Source of the DNA: Clostridium sp.
Lineage (GTDB): Bacteria; Bacillota; Clostridia; Oscillospirales; Acutalibacteraceae
Length of the DNA stretch: 64,000 bases
Assembly (NCBI GenBank): GCA_023663865.1
Contig: JAMPGU010000001.1
Location: forward strand, 1 to 64,000
Direction of reading: 5' to 3'
Below the pieces are notes generated by a model. That model was not told where the DNA came from. It did not search any database and saw nothing but the letters and a program-made list of their open reading frames with translations. The position numbers were made by a program, and so were the translations under genes. Below are positions 52,600 through 61,938 of this stretch, piece after piece. Each line of letters begins with the position of its first letter. The stretch's first letter is position 1.

Positions 52600-55014
52600 T
52601 TATTTCTTCTTTGCCTTAACCTTAACTGCACTTGTGTTCAGTGTTGTTGCTTCCTTATAAGGACGAACAAGTGCATAAATCAGTACAGCAAGTACTACGA
52701 TAGATACGATTACACCGATAACATTACCGCTGCCTGTAAACAGCATACCAAACTGGTATACGATAAGTGCAACTGCATAAGCAAATCCACACTGATAACC
52801 GACAGCAAACAATGTCCACTTAGGGCTGTTCATCTCTCTCTTGATAGCACCGATAGCTGCAAAGCAAGGTGCACACAGAAGGTTAAAGATAAGGAAGGAA
52901 TAGCCTGCAAGAGGAGTAAGACCTTCAAAGTCAAGAACACCAAATACACCTACAACCTCTTCCTTAGCAACAAGACCCATTATTGTAGCGATAGTTGCCT
53001 TGATATTACCAAAGCCGAGAGGTGAGAATATCCATTTAATTGCACCTGAAATAGCGCCCAGGATTGATGCCTCAAGCTCCATATCAGGATCAAATCCGAA
53101 TCCACCTGCTGAAAGGGTACCGATATGTGAGGTAGCCCAAATAAAGATGGATGAGATAAGAATGATTGTGCCGGCCTTCTTAATGAAGGAAGATGCACGC
53201 TCCCACATTGAACGAAGCACGTTGCCTACAGTTGGCCAGTGGTATGCAGGAAGCTCCATTACAAATGGTGCAGGATCGCCTGCAAACATCTTTGTCTTTT
53301 TAAGCATAATACCTGAAATAATGATTGCAGCAACACCTATAAAATAAGCACTGGGAGCTACCCACCAAGCACCGTGGAACAATGCACCTGCGATTAATGC
53401 AATGATTGGAAGCTTAGCACCGCAAGGAATAAAGGTTGTTGTCATAATCGTCATACGTCTGTCACGTTCATTTTCAATGGTACGTGAAGCCATAACACCG
53501 GGAACACCGCAGCCTGTACCGATAAGCATAGGAATAAATGACTTACCTGACAAACCGAACTTACGGAAAATTCTATCCATAATGAAAGCTACACGAGCCA
53601 TATAACCGCAGCTCTCAAGGAATGCAAGGAAGATAAATAAAACAAGCATCTGTGGTACGAAACCAAGAACTGCACCAACACCGCCAACAATACCGTCAAG
53701 CACTAAGCCTGAAAGCCAATCTGCACAATTGATTTTGTTAAGCAGATTTTCTATAAGAACAGGAATACCCGGAACCCATCCCTTATAAGATGCCGGATCA
53801 GGTATATCTTCGCTTTCCATAGCATCATCAACAAAGGAAATATCAAATCCCTCTTCTGCCAGAGATTCACCATATGAGCCATATGCTTCTTCAAATGCAC
53901 CGTAATCAGCATCCTTAATCGCATCCTGAATATCACCGGCACCGATTACATCAGCCTCTGCAGCAGCATCAACGATTGCGCCAAGCTCAGCGGTGAAAAT
54001 ATTTTCTTCTGCATAAGCATCTAAATCATCGCTGTATGCAGATTCTCCGTATACAAACCATCCGTCACCGAATACACCGTCGTTTGCCCAGTCTGTAGCC
54101 CAGGTACCAACTGTTGTAATGGATACGAAGTATACAAGGAACATAACAACAGCAAAAATAGGAAGTGCCAAAAATCTATTTGTTACAACCTTATCAATTT
54201 TATCTGAGGTTGACAGCTTACCTGCGTCACGCTTTTTGTAAGCACCCTTGATGATAGATGCAATATAAACATATCTTTCATTGGTGATAATGCTTTCTGC
54301 ATCATCGTCCATCTCGTCCTCAGCAGCCTTAATATCTTTTTCAATATGATCTAAAGTTGCTTTATCAAGATTTAACTTATCAAGCACCTTGTCATCACGT
54401 TCAAAAATCTTGATAGCATACCAGCGCTGCTGCTCAGCAGGCATATTATGTACAGCTGCTTCCTCAATATGTGCAAGAGCATGCTCTACAACACCTGAGA
54501 AGCTGTGCTGCGGAACGGTTGCTTCACCCTTCGCTGCATCAATAGCAGCCTGTGCAGCATCCATAATACCTGTGCCCTTCAGTGCAGATATTTCTACAAC
54601 CTTACAGCCAAGCTGACGTGACAGCTCATCAATACGGATTTTGTCGCCGTTCTTCTTTACTATATCCATCATATTAACAGCAACGACTACCGGAATACCC
54701 AGCTCTACAAGCTGTGTTGTAAGATACAGGTTTCTTTCCAGATTCGTACCATCAATAATATTAAGAATCGCATTTGGTCTTTCTTCAATCAAATAGTTAC
54801 GAGCTACTACCTCCTCCAAGGTGTATGGAGAAAGAGAGTAAATACCGGGCAAATCAGTGATAACCACATCATCGTGCTTTTTAAGCTTGCCCTCTTTTTT
54901 TTCTACTGTAACACCCGGCCAGTTACCAACAAACTGGTTAGAACCTGTCAGGGCATTAAATAAAGTAGTTTTGCCGCAGTTTGGATTACCGGCAAGAGCA
55001 ATTATTGTTCCCAT
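52600..55014 (-). CDS. feoB: Ferrous iron transporter FeoB
   Basis: 804 residues. The N-terminal G domain (G1 GNPNCGKT near 9, DLPG near 55, NMMD near 113) and helical domain are followed by the membrane part with the Gate motifs (GCGVPGVMA; PCGAKLP; APCFAA). After the first membrane helix there is an unusually long acidic insert of about 100 residues (roughly 320-425, rich in Asp, Glu, Ala, Tyr), which should lie outside the cell. It is preceded by two feoA genes and followed by the Cys-rich partner. Expression should rise on iron or manganese shortage via the operators at 55633-55674. Confidence 0.95.
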   Translation of the reverse strand: MGTIIALAGNPNCGKTTLFNALTGSNQFVGNWPGVTVEKKEGKLKKHDDVVITDLPGIYSLSPYTLEEVVARNYLIEERPNAILNIIDGTNLERNLYLTTQLVELGIPVVVAVNMMDIVKKNGDKIRIDELSRQLGCKVVEISALKGTGIMDAAQAAIDAAKGEATVPQHSFSGVVEHALAHIEEAAVHNMPAEQQRWYAIKIFERDDKVLDKLNLDKATLDHIEKDIKAAEDEMDDDAESIITNERYVYIASIIKGAYKKRDAGKLSTSDKIDKVVTNRFLALPIFAVVMFLVYFVSITTVGTWATDWANDGVFGDGWFVYGESAYSDDLDAYAEENIFTAELGAIVDAAAEADVIGAGDIQDAIKDADYGAFEEAYGSYGESLAEEGFDISFVDDAMESEDIPDPASYKGWVPGIPVLIENLLNKINCADWLSGLVLDGIVGGVGAVLGFVPQMLVLFIFLAFLESCGYMARVAFIMDRIFRKFGLSGKSFIPMLIGTGCGVPGVMASRTIENERDRRMTIMTTTFIPCGAKLPIIALIAGALFHGAWWVAPSAYFIGVAAIIISGIMLKKTKMFAGDPAPFVMELPAYHWPTVGNVLRSMWERASSFIKKAGTIILISSIFIWATSHIGTLSAGGFGFDPDMELEASILGAISGAIKWIFSPLGFGNIKATIATIMGLVAKEEVVGVFGVLDFEGLTPLAGYSFLIFNLLCAPCFAAIGAIKREMNSPKWTLFAVGYQCGFAYAVALIVYQFGMLFTGSGNVIGVIVSIVVLAVLIYALVRPYKEATTLNTSAVKVKAKKK

Positions 55015-55139
55015 TACATAATTTCCTTTCTGTTATTCGAATTAGCAACAACTAACCCGTTATCTAAAAAATAAGCAAAAATCCAATCCATAAGCTGCTT
55101 GGATTATTGCTCAAGGGAAATACCCCTTTAATTTATAAA

Positions 55140-55361
55140 TTATTCAGTCTCAATCATCTCAGCATCAGCCTTACGAAGTGAAAGCTCGTAACCACGAACA
55201 GTAACCTCAATCGGGTCGCCGAGAGGAGCAACCTTGCGCACCTTGATTTCTACACCCTTTGTGATACCCATATCCATAATTCTGCGCTTAACAGCACCCT
55301 CACCATGGAGCTTAACAACCTTAACAGTATCACCGGTTTTTGCCTGTCTTAAAGTGTTCAT
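55140..55361 (-). CDS. feoA: FeoA (second copy)
   Basis: A 73-residue SH3-like FeoA domain protein: TVKVVKLHGEGAVKRRIMDMGITKG, then PLGDPIEVTVRGYELSLRKADAE. It supports FeoB function, likely at its cytoplasmic side. It lies 18 bp after the other feoA and 125 bp before feoB. The ribosome site is GGAGGT. Confidence 0.92.
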   Translation of the reverse strand: MNTLRQAKTGDTVKVVKLHGEGAVKRRIMDMGITKGVEIKVRKVAPLGDPIEVTVRGYELSLRKADAEMIETE

Positions 55362-55379
55362 ACCCTAACCTCCGTTTAT

Positions 55380-55592
55380 TTAAACCATTATTTTGCCGGC
55401 CATTTCCTTGCTGATAGCAACTCTGGCCTCTTTTACATTGACAATAAGATTACCGCTGATAGAGGATATAACCTTAACATTACCTCCAACAACAAAACCG
55501 AGATTTTCCAAATGCGCTCTAACCTCTGGATTTCCGCCAATCTTTTTAATAATCAGATTCACGCCCATATCGGCAAATGTAAGCGGTAACAT
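55380..55592 (-). CDS. feoA: FeoA (first copy)
   Basis: A 70-residue FeoA-type SH3-like protein (LIIKKIGGNPEVRAHLENLGFVVG...), more divergent than the second copy, with KVISSISGNLIVNVKEARVAIS in the second half. Start 55592 follows AAGGAGGG; the longer frame runs through that ribosome site. First gene of the feo operon. Confidence 0.9.
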   Translation of the reverse strand: MLPLTFADMGVNLIIKKIGGNPEVRAHLENLGFVVGGNVKVISSISGNLIVNVKEARVAISKEMAGKIMV

Positions 55593-55632
55593 AATATCCC
55601 TCCTTATCATCAATTGTATATAATATAGGAAT

Positions 55633-55685
55633 AGTTAGCATTTTCTAACTGCATATATGTTAGCACCAACTAACTAATTTGTCAA
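55633..55685 (-). promoter_or_regulatory. feo promoter with two DtxR-type operators
   Basis: The leftward promoter has TTGACA (55680-55685 on the minus strand), a 17-base spacer and TAACAT (55657-55662). Two inverted repeats share GTTAG-N6-CTAAC: one at 55659-55674 covering the spacer and -10, the other at 55633-55650 (six-base arms AGTTAG/CTAACT) just downstream. This arrangement fits metal-dependent repression by the divergent DtxR-type protein. Confidence 0.78.
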
Positions 55686-55767
55686 TACCCAAAATAAATA
55701 ATTTTATACATTTTATAAGCAGGTAATTTTCTGCTTATCGCCTAATAATAGCTATGATACGAATGAC

Positions 55768-55796
55768 TTGAAAATTACAATGCACTATGCTATAAT
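55768..55796 (+). promoter_or_regulatory. Promoter of the DtxR-type repressor gene
   Basis: TTGAAA (55768-55773), 17 bases, TATAAT (55791-55796). No GTTAG-N6-CTAAC site overlaps it, so the repressor gene may not control itself. Confidence 0.72.
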
Positions 55797-55868
55797 ATCT
55801 ATATTATTGTGATTGCTGATTACTATACGATTTTTGATTCAGTCAGCAGTTATTCAAGGGGTTAAATT

Positions 55869-56228
55869 ATGAAAATTCACGAATCTGCAGAAAACTATCT
55901 TGAAACCATATTAATGTTGAAGAACAGCAAGGGATTTGTACGTTCTATAGATATTGCCAATGAGCTGGACTTCTCAAAGCCCAGTGTAAGTGTGGCAATG
56001 AAGAACCTCAGAGAAAACGGATATATCGATGTGGATTCAAACGGATATATCAGCTTGATGGACAAGGGACGTGAAATTGCTGAAAAAATGTATGAACGCC
56101 ACACAACATTATCAAAATGGCTGATTAGTCTCGGTGTTCCGGAGAATATCGCCGTTGAGGATGCCTGCAGAATAGAGCATATCATCAGTGTGGAATCTTT
56201 TGAAGCAATCAAAAAATTAGCAAAGTAA
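55869..56228 (+). CDS. DtxR/MntR-family metal-dependent repressor
   Basis: 119 residues. The N-terminal winged helix (HESAENYLETILMLKNS; SIDIANELDFSKPSVSVAMKNLRENGYI) and metal-binding dimerisation domain (HTTLSKWLISLGV, EDACRIEHIIS) are present; the C-terminal SH3-like domain is absent, as in MntR-type members. It is divergent from feo and probably represses it with Fe(II) or Mn(II). The ribosome site is AAGGGG. Confidence 0.92.
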   Translation: MKIHESAENYLETILMLKNSKGFVRSIDIANELDFSKPSVSVAMKNLRENGYIDVDSNGYISLMDKGREIAEKMYERHTTLSKWLISLGVPENIAVEDACRIEHIISVESFEAIKKLAK

Positions 56229-56260
56229 AATATAATACGCAAATGCGGTAACAAAATCTT

Positions 56261-56293
56261 AGACGGCACAGTCAAAAAACTGTGCCGTCTTTG
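56261..56293. terminator. Terminator
   Basis: The perfect 12-bp stem AGACGGCACAGT/ACTGTGCCGTCT, followed by TTTG, lies between the convergent repressor and GH31 genes. Confidence 0.85.
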
Positions 56294-56371
56294 TGCGTTT
56301 AAGCAGATTGTTAAATCTTTCTGCCATCAGCTGCAGCTGCTTTTTTATTGCAGCTAATGCTATACACTTTT

Positions 56372-58600
56372 TCAATCCTTCCACATTTCAGTTCTAACGA
56401 TTTTGCCGTAACCGTTCATCAATGATTTGTCTGCGTTGCAGTAATTTAATACTGTATCTTCCTTTATGTATAGCGGCATTGTTTTTAAATCAACTGTTTT
56501 TTCTATCCACATGCCATTTGATACGATTTTTTCTTTCGTAAAAAAGTCAAACCACAAACCTTTAGGAAGATATACATTTCTGATATTTGTTTTTGAAAGT
56601 GGTGTAAGAACGGGGGCAACAAGAATACTGTCACCAAACATATACTCATCATCAATGTGATAAACATTTCTGTCAGTTGGGTATTCAAGATATAATGCTC
56701 TCATCATAGGCAGACCTGTTTTTGTGCACTGTTCTGCCTGCTCATAAATATAGGGCATAAGGGAATATCTCAGCTTGTCATAATATCTGAATATTTCACA
56801 GGCTTCATCTGAAAATGCCCAAGGTTCACGGTGGGTTGTATCTCCTGCACCGTGGCATCTTGCGTGAGATGAGAATAACCCAAGCTGTGCCCAGCGAATA
56901 TACAGCTCATCATCGGGCAAGCCTAAAAATCCCCCAATATCGTGTGAAAAGAAAGGTATACCGCTGATACCGATTGAAAGTGCTCCCCTGAGTGTGCAGG
57001 CAAGAGCCTCAAAGCTGCACTGACTGTCACCGCCCCAGTGAATCGGATAACGCTGACTGCCTGCTGTACCACTCCTTGCCCAAACGAGATTTTCGCCGCT
57101 TGCCTTTTTTGATGCGTTGAAAACAGTGTTGTTATAGACAAGAGAATATAAATTGTGAAAATGATTTCCGTTAATATGCTGATAGATTGCATCCTCAGGG
57201 ATACCCTCGCCGAAATCCGTTTTGATTGCTCCTGCACCCATTTTGATGAGTGAGTAGATTTTATTACCATACCATTTTCTTGCATCAGGGTTCGAAAAAT
57301 CAATAATAACATCCTTTGTCCAGCTGCCTTTGCATTCCTCAGGCAGCTGATAAGGCTTTCCACTCTCATTTTTTGCAAGGTAGCCATTGGCAACAGCTTC
57401 TTGGTAGTGCGTGTTATCTGCATTTGGTGGAATAAAATTATATTGCCACAGGGTTGTGTGAAAGCCCATTTCTCTTAGCTTAGCCATATTTTCAGTCGGA
57501 TTCGGGAAACGCTCTTCTGAGAATTTTAAATCACAGTCCCAGTCAGTTTTAAACCATGCAGTATCAAGATGTATCACATCACAGGGAATGTCATATTTAC
57601 GGATTTTATCGGCAACATCAAAGGCAACATCCCAGGAGATATAGCTGTTTCTGCTCATCCACAGACCAAAGCTCCAGAGTGGCGGTAATGGTGCAAAGCC
57701 TGTTAGGGTGCAGTACGATTTTATAATATCCTTTGGCGTGCTTCCCTGAATAACAAAGTATTCCATTTGATTATCATATACCGAAAACTGCAGGCTTGCA
57801 GCATCGTCCGTTGCAATATCCCAATTTGTTTTTGCTCCTGAATTAAGGAACAGACCGTAGCCCTTGGTCGAAATGCAAAAAGGTATATTTACATAAGTCC
57901 TTTTACTTGTTGTTCCCACTGCATCCTTATTATGGAAGTCAACTGTTCTTCCGTTCCTTACAAGGCTGTCAAAACGCTCACCAAGTCCGTAAATCAGTTC
58001 GTCAGGCAAGAGTTCTAAAGCCTCAAAGGTCTGATATTCATTATCAAGTGTGCCGACTGCAAGGTCACAGGTGTCCGGTGTTCTGAAATTATTTTTTCGC
58101 TGTGCAAAGTATTCCTTGCCGTTGCTGTCAAAGGCGGAAATTTTGATTTGAGTTTTATCAATATGAATTTCAATTTTTGCTGTTTTTATGATTATCTGCT
58201 CATCGTTTTCGTCAATTTCAAAATTCACCTTTTCAGGCTCGGCAATCAGCATTCTTGCATCCTTTGGAATATTGGCAAACGAATTTTCAGGATGCTTTTT
58301 GCTTGATAGCATAACCTTGAAAATGGTATCACTCCAAAGCTCAATGTGCAGATAAAGTCTGTCGATTGTTACATCACAGGTTTTGAGCAGATGCAGTGCC
58401 GTTTCGTGCGTATAGGAAAGATTTGCTTTCTTGGCTGTTGCAGACAACGTCAGTATAAGTCCCGATTTTGTTCTTTCCACATCAAGAATTTCATCAGGCC
58501 GATTGTGCACAACTGTGTATTTGTTTACTGAATTATTCTGTAGATTTACGCTTTCAGCGATTTTGAATTGTGGGAATTCCTTGTCATTCGGAATAGTCAT
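56372..58600 (-). CDS. GH31 alpha-xylosidase (YicI type)
   Basis: Family 31 glycosidase of 742 residues, likely cytoplasmic, releasing alpha-linked xylose from xyloglucan oligosaccharides. After the N-terminal beta domain the barrel carries nucleophile Asp near 462 in IKTDFGEG, the block used by alpha-xylosidases, and probable acid/base Asp near 525 in HWGGDSQ. IHLDTAWF and PFFSHDIGGF are further landmarks. Start 58600 follows GAGGTG; the frame before it begins with GTG. It is divergent from an AraC gene that probably controls it. Released xylose would need the isomerase/xylulokinase pathway. Confidence 0.9.
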   Translation of the reverse strand: MTIPNDKEFPQFKIAESVNLQNNSVNKYTVVHNRPDEILDVERTKSGLILTLSATAKKANLSYTHETALHLLKTCDVTIDRLYLHIELWSDTIFKVMLSSKKHPENSFANIPKDARMLIAEPEKVNFEIDENDEQIIIKTAKIEIHIDKTQIKISAFDSNGKEYFAQRKNNFRTPDTCDLAVGTLDNEYQTFEALELLPDELIYGLGERFDSLVRNGRTVDFHNKDAVGTTSKRTYVNIPFCISTKGYGLFLNSGAKTNWDIATDDAASLQFSVYDNQMEYFVIQGSTPKDIIKSYCTLTGFAPLPPLWSFGLWMSRNSYISWDVAFDVADKIRKYDIPCDVIHLDTAWFKTDWDCDLKFSEERFPNPTENMAKLREMGFHTTLWQYNFIPPNADNTHYQEAVANGYLAKNESGKPYQLPEECKGSWTKDVIIDFSNPDARKWYGNKIYSLIKMGAGAIKTDFGEGIPEDAIYQHINGNHFHNLYSLVYNNTVFNASKKASGENLVWARSGTAGSQRYPIHWGGDSQCSFEALACTLRGALSIGISGIPFFSHDIGGFLGLPDDELYIRWAQLGLFSSHARCHGAGDTTHREPWAFSDEACEIFRYYDKLRYSLMPYIYEQAEQCTKTGLPMMRALYLEYPTDRNVYHIDDEYMFGDSILVAPVLTPLSKTNIRNVYLPKGLWFDFFTKEKIVSNGMWIEKTVDLKTMPLYIKEDTVLNYCNADKSLMNGYGKIVRTEMWKD

Positions 58601-58690
58601 TTGTATCACCTCATAGCATTATTTTAACATTATCACTTGCATTAACAAGCAATATATTATAGAATAATGGCAAAAAGTTAAGGTGATACT

Positions 58691-59440
58691 ATGCTTTTTG
58701 AAATCAAGCACAGTAATGATAATCATTACTCGGCTATCAGCATTGACAGTATAAACTGTGTTCCTCATTGCCATACAAGCTACGAAATGCTTTTTGTAAT
58801 GTATGGGGAAATCAAAGCAATTGTTGGCGGAATTGAGTATACAATTTCAGAACAGGAATGCATAATGATTCAGCCTATGCAGGTTCATTCCTACTCGACT
58901 AGTAAAGAAAATCAGGTTAAAATATCCATATTTTCCGATGATTATATATATGATTTTCATAATGAAATGAGGGGTTGTGCATTGTCAAAGCCTGTTATTT
59001 CTTTTGATTTTGATGATGTCAAATTACTGCAAAGCTCTAAGGATAGATATGAAATTAAATCCGTATTATATAAATATTGTTCAAAGCTGATTAAAAACGG
59101 TGTGAATGTATCAAGTCAGAACAGCAACGAACTGCTTGTAAAAATTGTAAATTATATTCAGAACAATTTTAAAAGCAAGCTTTCTTTAAGGCAGACAGCG
59201 TTTGAGCTTGGCTACAGCTATAATTATTTATCCTCATTTTTCAAAACAAATTTTGGCTGTGGCTTTTCGGAATATGTAAATAAGTTCAGACATACAGAGG
59301 CTGTTCGGCTTTTGAGGCAAACTGATATGCCGATTACTGAAATTGCATTTGAATCGGGCTTTGCAAGCATAAGAAATTTCAATGATGCATTTAAAAGGGA
59401 ATATGGCATATCCTCTGCTGCATTCAGAAAAACAAATTAA
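58691..59440 (+). CDS. AraC-family transcriptional regulator C
   Basis: 249 residues: a cupin-like N-terminal sensor (VPHCHTSYEMLFVMYGEI; MIQPMQVHSYS, with metal-like His residues) and a C-terminal double HTH (LRQTAFELGYSYNYLSSFFK; ITEIAFESGFASIRNFNDAFKR, given as landmarks). The start ATG at 58691 follows AAGGTG. The 90-bp divergent gap with GH31 makes that gene its obvious target. Confidence 0.9.
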   Translation: MLFEIKHSNDNHYSAISIDSINCVPHCHTSYEMLFVMYGEIKAIVGGIEYTISEQECIMIQPMQVHSYSTSKENQVKISIFSDDYIYDFHNEMRGCALSKPVISFDFDDVKLLQSSKDRYEIKSVLYKYCSKLIKNGVNVSSQNSNELLVKIVNYIQNNFKSKLSLRQTAFELGYSYNYLSSFFKTNFGCGFSEYVNKFRHTEAVRLLRQTDMPITEIAFESGFASIRNFNDAFKREYGISSAAFRKTN

Positions 59441-59467
59441 TATATTTTGCGTTATAAAATACAAAAG

Positions 59468-59512
59468 GCCGTAACGATTGCTTTCATTAAATTTCAAAAC
59501 CTTCGTTACGGC
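59468..59512. terminator. Terminator between AraC C and GH28
   Basis: The 10-bp stem GCCGTAACGA/TCGTTACGGC (59468-59477 with 59503-59512) encloses a 25-nt loop, between convergent genes. Confidence 0.65.
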
Positions 59513-59532
59513 ATTAATCATATACCTTTATT

Positions 59533-61080
59533 TTATATACTGTCTATTTTTATGATTTCCTTTTTCCAGGTAGGCTGGGGATGATTGCAGGTGAAATTAC
59601 GGATAGAGATATTTTCTGTGTGTCTCATCCAAATGGCGTATGCCGGCAGATTTCTGAACCGCCAGCCTTCAGGATACTCCTTAACATATTCCGGAATAAA
59701 AGCACGCTTATCCACAGTCTCCGGGATGTCAGCATAGGTTAAATCTATATGATTTAACGAGATGTTCTTAACTCGCTTAACCTTACCCTTTTGCTTATAT
59801 CCGGAAATAATTATCGGCAGTTCAACACCGGTCGCCTTGACATTGGAAATTCTGACATCTCTAATCTCGCTTAACCCATTAAACAAATTCTTTGCAGTCA
59901 CACCGCCCTTTTCTGCCTTGGCACCAAACTCAACTGCATTTGCGCTCTGTGCATTGACAACACTGGCGCGATTACGATTTCCAACACGGATGAATACAGG
60001 GCAGGTGCATCTATCCATTTCAATATTCTCTATATTCACGTTTGACAGCACAGTTCCGTCACAGGCCTCCAGCGATATACCCGAAACACTTCCGGGATAT
60101 AAATCAGTCATAAACAATTTGCAGTCGCTTATATGAATATTGCTGATATCATATGTTGTTTCCGTACCAACCTTAATGGCATTGGTACGGCTGATTATTT
60201 CGCAGTCACTGACATTAATATCAGTCATACCGCCTGTATTACCAAGCCAAACAGCATTCTTTATAACAATACCATCATCCGCCGTGGAAATGAAACAATG
60301 CTGAATATTGATATTGCTTGAGCCTGCTATATCTATACCATCTGCATTTGCTACATTACGGTTATTGTTTATCACAAAATCAGATATGTTAACCCCGTTA
60401 CAGTTTGACAGCTTAAAGGTCCAATACGCACTATTTTCTATAATAATATTATTTACATTTATATTGGTGCAATTTTTCAAAGAAACCGGTCCGCCGTACT
60501 TGCTTTCGTGGGCAAAGCGCAGCTGAGAACGGTAATCAATTCGCATATCAATAACATCTATATAATCAGCCGGACGGGTATTATTCTTTTCTGCTACAGG
60601 ACGTCTGCCAAAACAGTTACCGTTACCGCAGATTTTACCTCCGCCGGTTATAGTAATATCATCTGCATTCTCTGCATAAATGATTGCTTTGTGCGGTTCG
60701 TATCCCCTGCCCGACTTATTGGATGATACAGAGGAATCTTTTGCAATAAACAAAGTAACACCGCTTTTCAAAACGATTGTTGTGGTTATGTAATCACCGC
60801 CGGATACAAGCACTGTACCGCCGCATTCACTTGCTTTATGAACCGCTTCATTAATGTACGCAGCATTATCATCATTCTTTGTATCTGCACCGAAATCACG
60901 TATATCAAACACATTCGTCTGAGGAACACTCTGGGGCTTTATATATTTGTCCTCAGGATAATAGGAAGAAAAATCGAAGGCTCTTACCTCTGTATAAGGC
61001 TCCCCCTCCGTTACACGCAAATCTTTACCGAAAAACAAAGTATTCAGCTTGTCAATAACATTTCTTCTTTTCTTTGTCAT
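59533..61080 (-). CDS. GH28 family polygalacturonase-like protein
   Basis: 515-residue right-handed beta-helix glycosidase related to polygalacturonases and rhamnogalacturonases. It opens with the pectate-lyase-3 block VFDIRDFGADTKNDDNAAYI and holds NADGIDI and TADDGIVIK, the GH28 Asp motifs. The usual GHG block is not found; the matching place reads RTNAIKVGTET, so the active site departs from classic polygalacturonases. There is no signal peptide. The ribosome site is TGAGGT. It stands alone and faces HPF across a palindromic operator. Confidence 0.85.
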   Translation of the reverse strand: MTKKRRNVIDKLNTLFFGKDLRVTEGEPYTEVRAFDFSSYYPEDKYIKPQSVPQTNVFDIRDFGADTKNDDNAAYINEAVHKASECGGTVLVSGGDYITTTIVLKSGVTLFIAKDSSVSSNKSGRGYEPHKAIIYAENADDITITGGGKICGNGNCFGRRPVAEKNNTRPADYIDVIDMRIDYRSQLRFAHESKYGGPVSLKNCTNINVNNIIIENSAYWTFKLSNCNGVNISDFVINNNRNVANADGIDIAGSSNINIQHCFISTADDGIVIKNAVWLGNTGGMTDINVSDCEIISRTNAIKVGTETTYDISNIHISDCKLFMTDLYPGSVSGISLEACDGTVLSNVNIENIEMDRCTCPVFIRVGNRNRASVVNAQSANAVEFGAKAEKGGVTAKNLFNGLSEIRDVRISNVKATGVELPIIISGYKQKGKVKRVKNISLNHIDLTYADIPETVDKRAFIPEYVKEYPEGWRFRNLPAYAIWMRHTENISIRNFTCNHPQPTWKKEIIKIDSI

Positions 61081-61105
61081 AGTATTACCTCACAACAAAA
61101 TTTGA

Positions 61106-61141
61106 CCTAAATATTATATCAAAATATTTAGGCAAAGTAAA
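61106..61141 (-). promoter_or_regulatory. GH28 promoter with palindromic operator
   Basis: On the minus strand TTTACT (61136-61141), 17 bases and TATAAT (61113-61118) form a promoter for GH28. A perfect 10-bp inverted repeat CCTAAATATT-N7-AATATTTAGG (61106-61132) covers its -10 and spacer, so a repressor could bind there. Confidence 0.7.
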
Positions 61142-61218
61142 TACTGTTTATTATACAGGAATTGGTGTATAATTATGTTACAGGGAAACCTGAATTTATC
61201 CAGCAGGAGGCTGATTAT

Positions 61219-61767
61219 ATGATTAATATTACTGCACGCGGTTTTGAACTAAAGCAAGGAACAAAAGACGGAATTGACAAGGAGCTGAAAAGGATAGAGA
61301 AAATGCTCCCTGACTCTGCAGAATTTGATGTTACGCTTACCAAGAAAAAGAATGGCTACAAATGCGATATCACTGTACTGAATGTGGGCTCCTTTATTCG
61401 CGGCGAAGCAAGAGCAGACAGAATAGAGCCTGTTATTGATATGACTGTGGATGACCTAAAAAGGAAAATCCGAAAGCTGAAAACTTATTTGGTTGACAAA
61501 AAGAGAAAAGCAGGAATTGATGAAATAGCAGATGCGATTGTTGTCCAAGAGGAAGATATATCTATGGAAAACTTCGATCAATTCGATTCCTCATCCGTAG
61601 AAATCAGACGAAAGAAAGCCATTTCTCCTCAGATGATGACCGACGATGAAGCGATTGTTCAGATGGAGATGCTTGGTCACAGCTTTTTCGTTTATCTGGG
61701 TGTTGACGGTGAAACGAAAATTGTCTACAAGCGTGGCAAGGGCTATGGTCTGCTGATTTGTGAATAA
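61219..61767 (+). CDS. hpf: Ribosome hibernation promoting factor, long form
   Basis: 182 residues. The N-terminal S30AE/YfiA domain (MINITARGFELKQGTKDGIDKEL as the opening landmark) binds the small subunit, and the C-terminal domain (RRKKAISPQMMTDDEAIVQM, ALGHSFFV-type end) dimerises 70S ribosomes into 100S. Start 61219 follows AGGAGG; the frame 19 codons upstream lies before this ribosome site and is discarded. A -10 box TATAAT is at 61168-61173. Confidence 0.93.
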   Translation: MINITARGFELKQGTKDGIDKELKRIEKMLPDSAEFDVTLTKKKNGYKCDITVLNVGSFIRGEARADRIEPVIDMTVDDLKRKIRKLKTYLVDKKRKAGIDEIADAIVVQEEDISMENFDQFDSSSVEIRRKKAISPQMMTDDEAIVQMEMLGHSFFVYLGVDGETKIVYKRGKGYGLLICE

Positions 61768-61799
61768 GGCATATTGCCAGTAAATAATAGATAATATAG

Positions 61800-61828
61800 G
61801 GCTGTGAGCATTTGTTCACAGCCTTTTC
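61800..61828 (+). terminator. hpf terminator
   Basis: The 8-bp stem GGCTGTGA/TCACAGCC is followed by TTTTC. Confidence 0.8.
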
Positions 61829-61938
61829 TATGACTATCCATATCACAGCATAGGTATATTTTTTGTACTATACCATAATTATTATTGTTTTAAAAATACA
61901 TATGTGTTAAAATAGGGATACGTAAAGGAGAAGATAAA

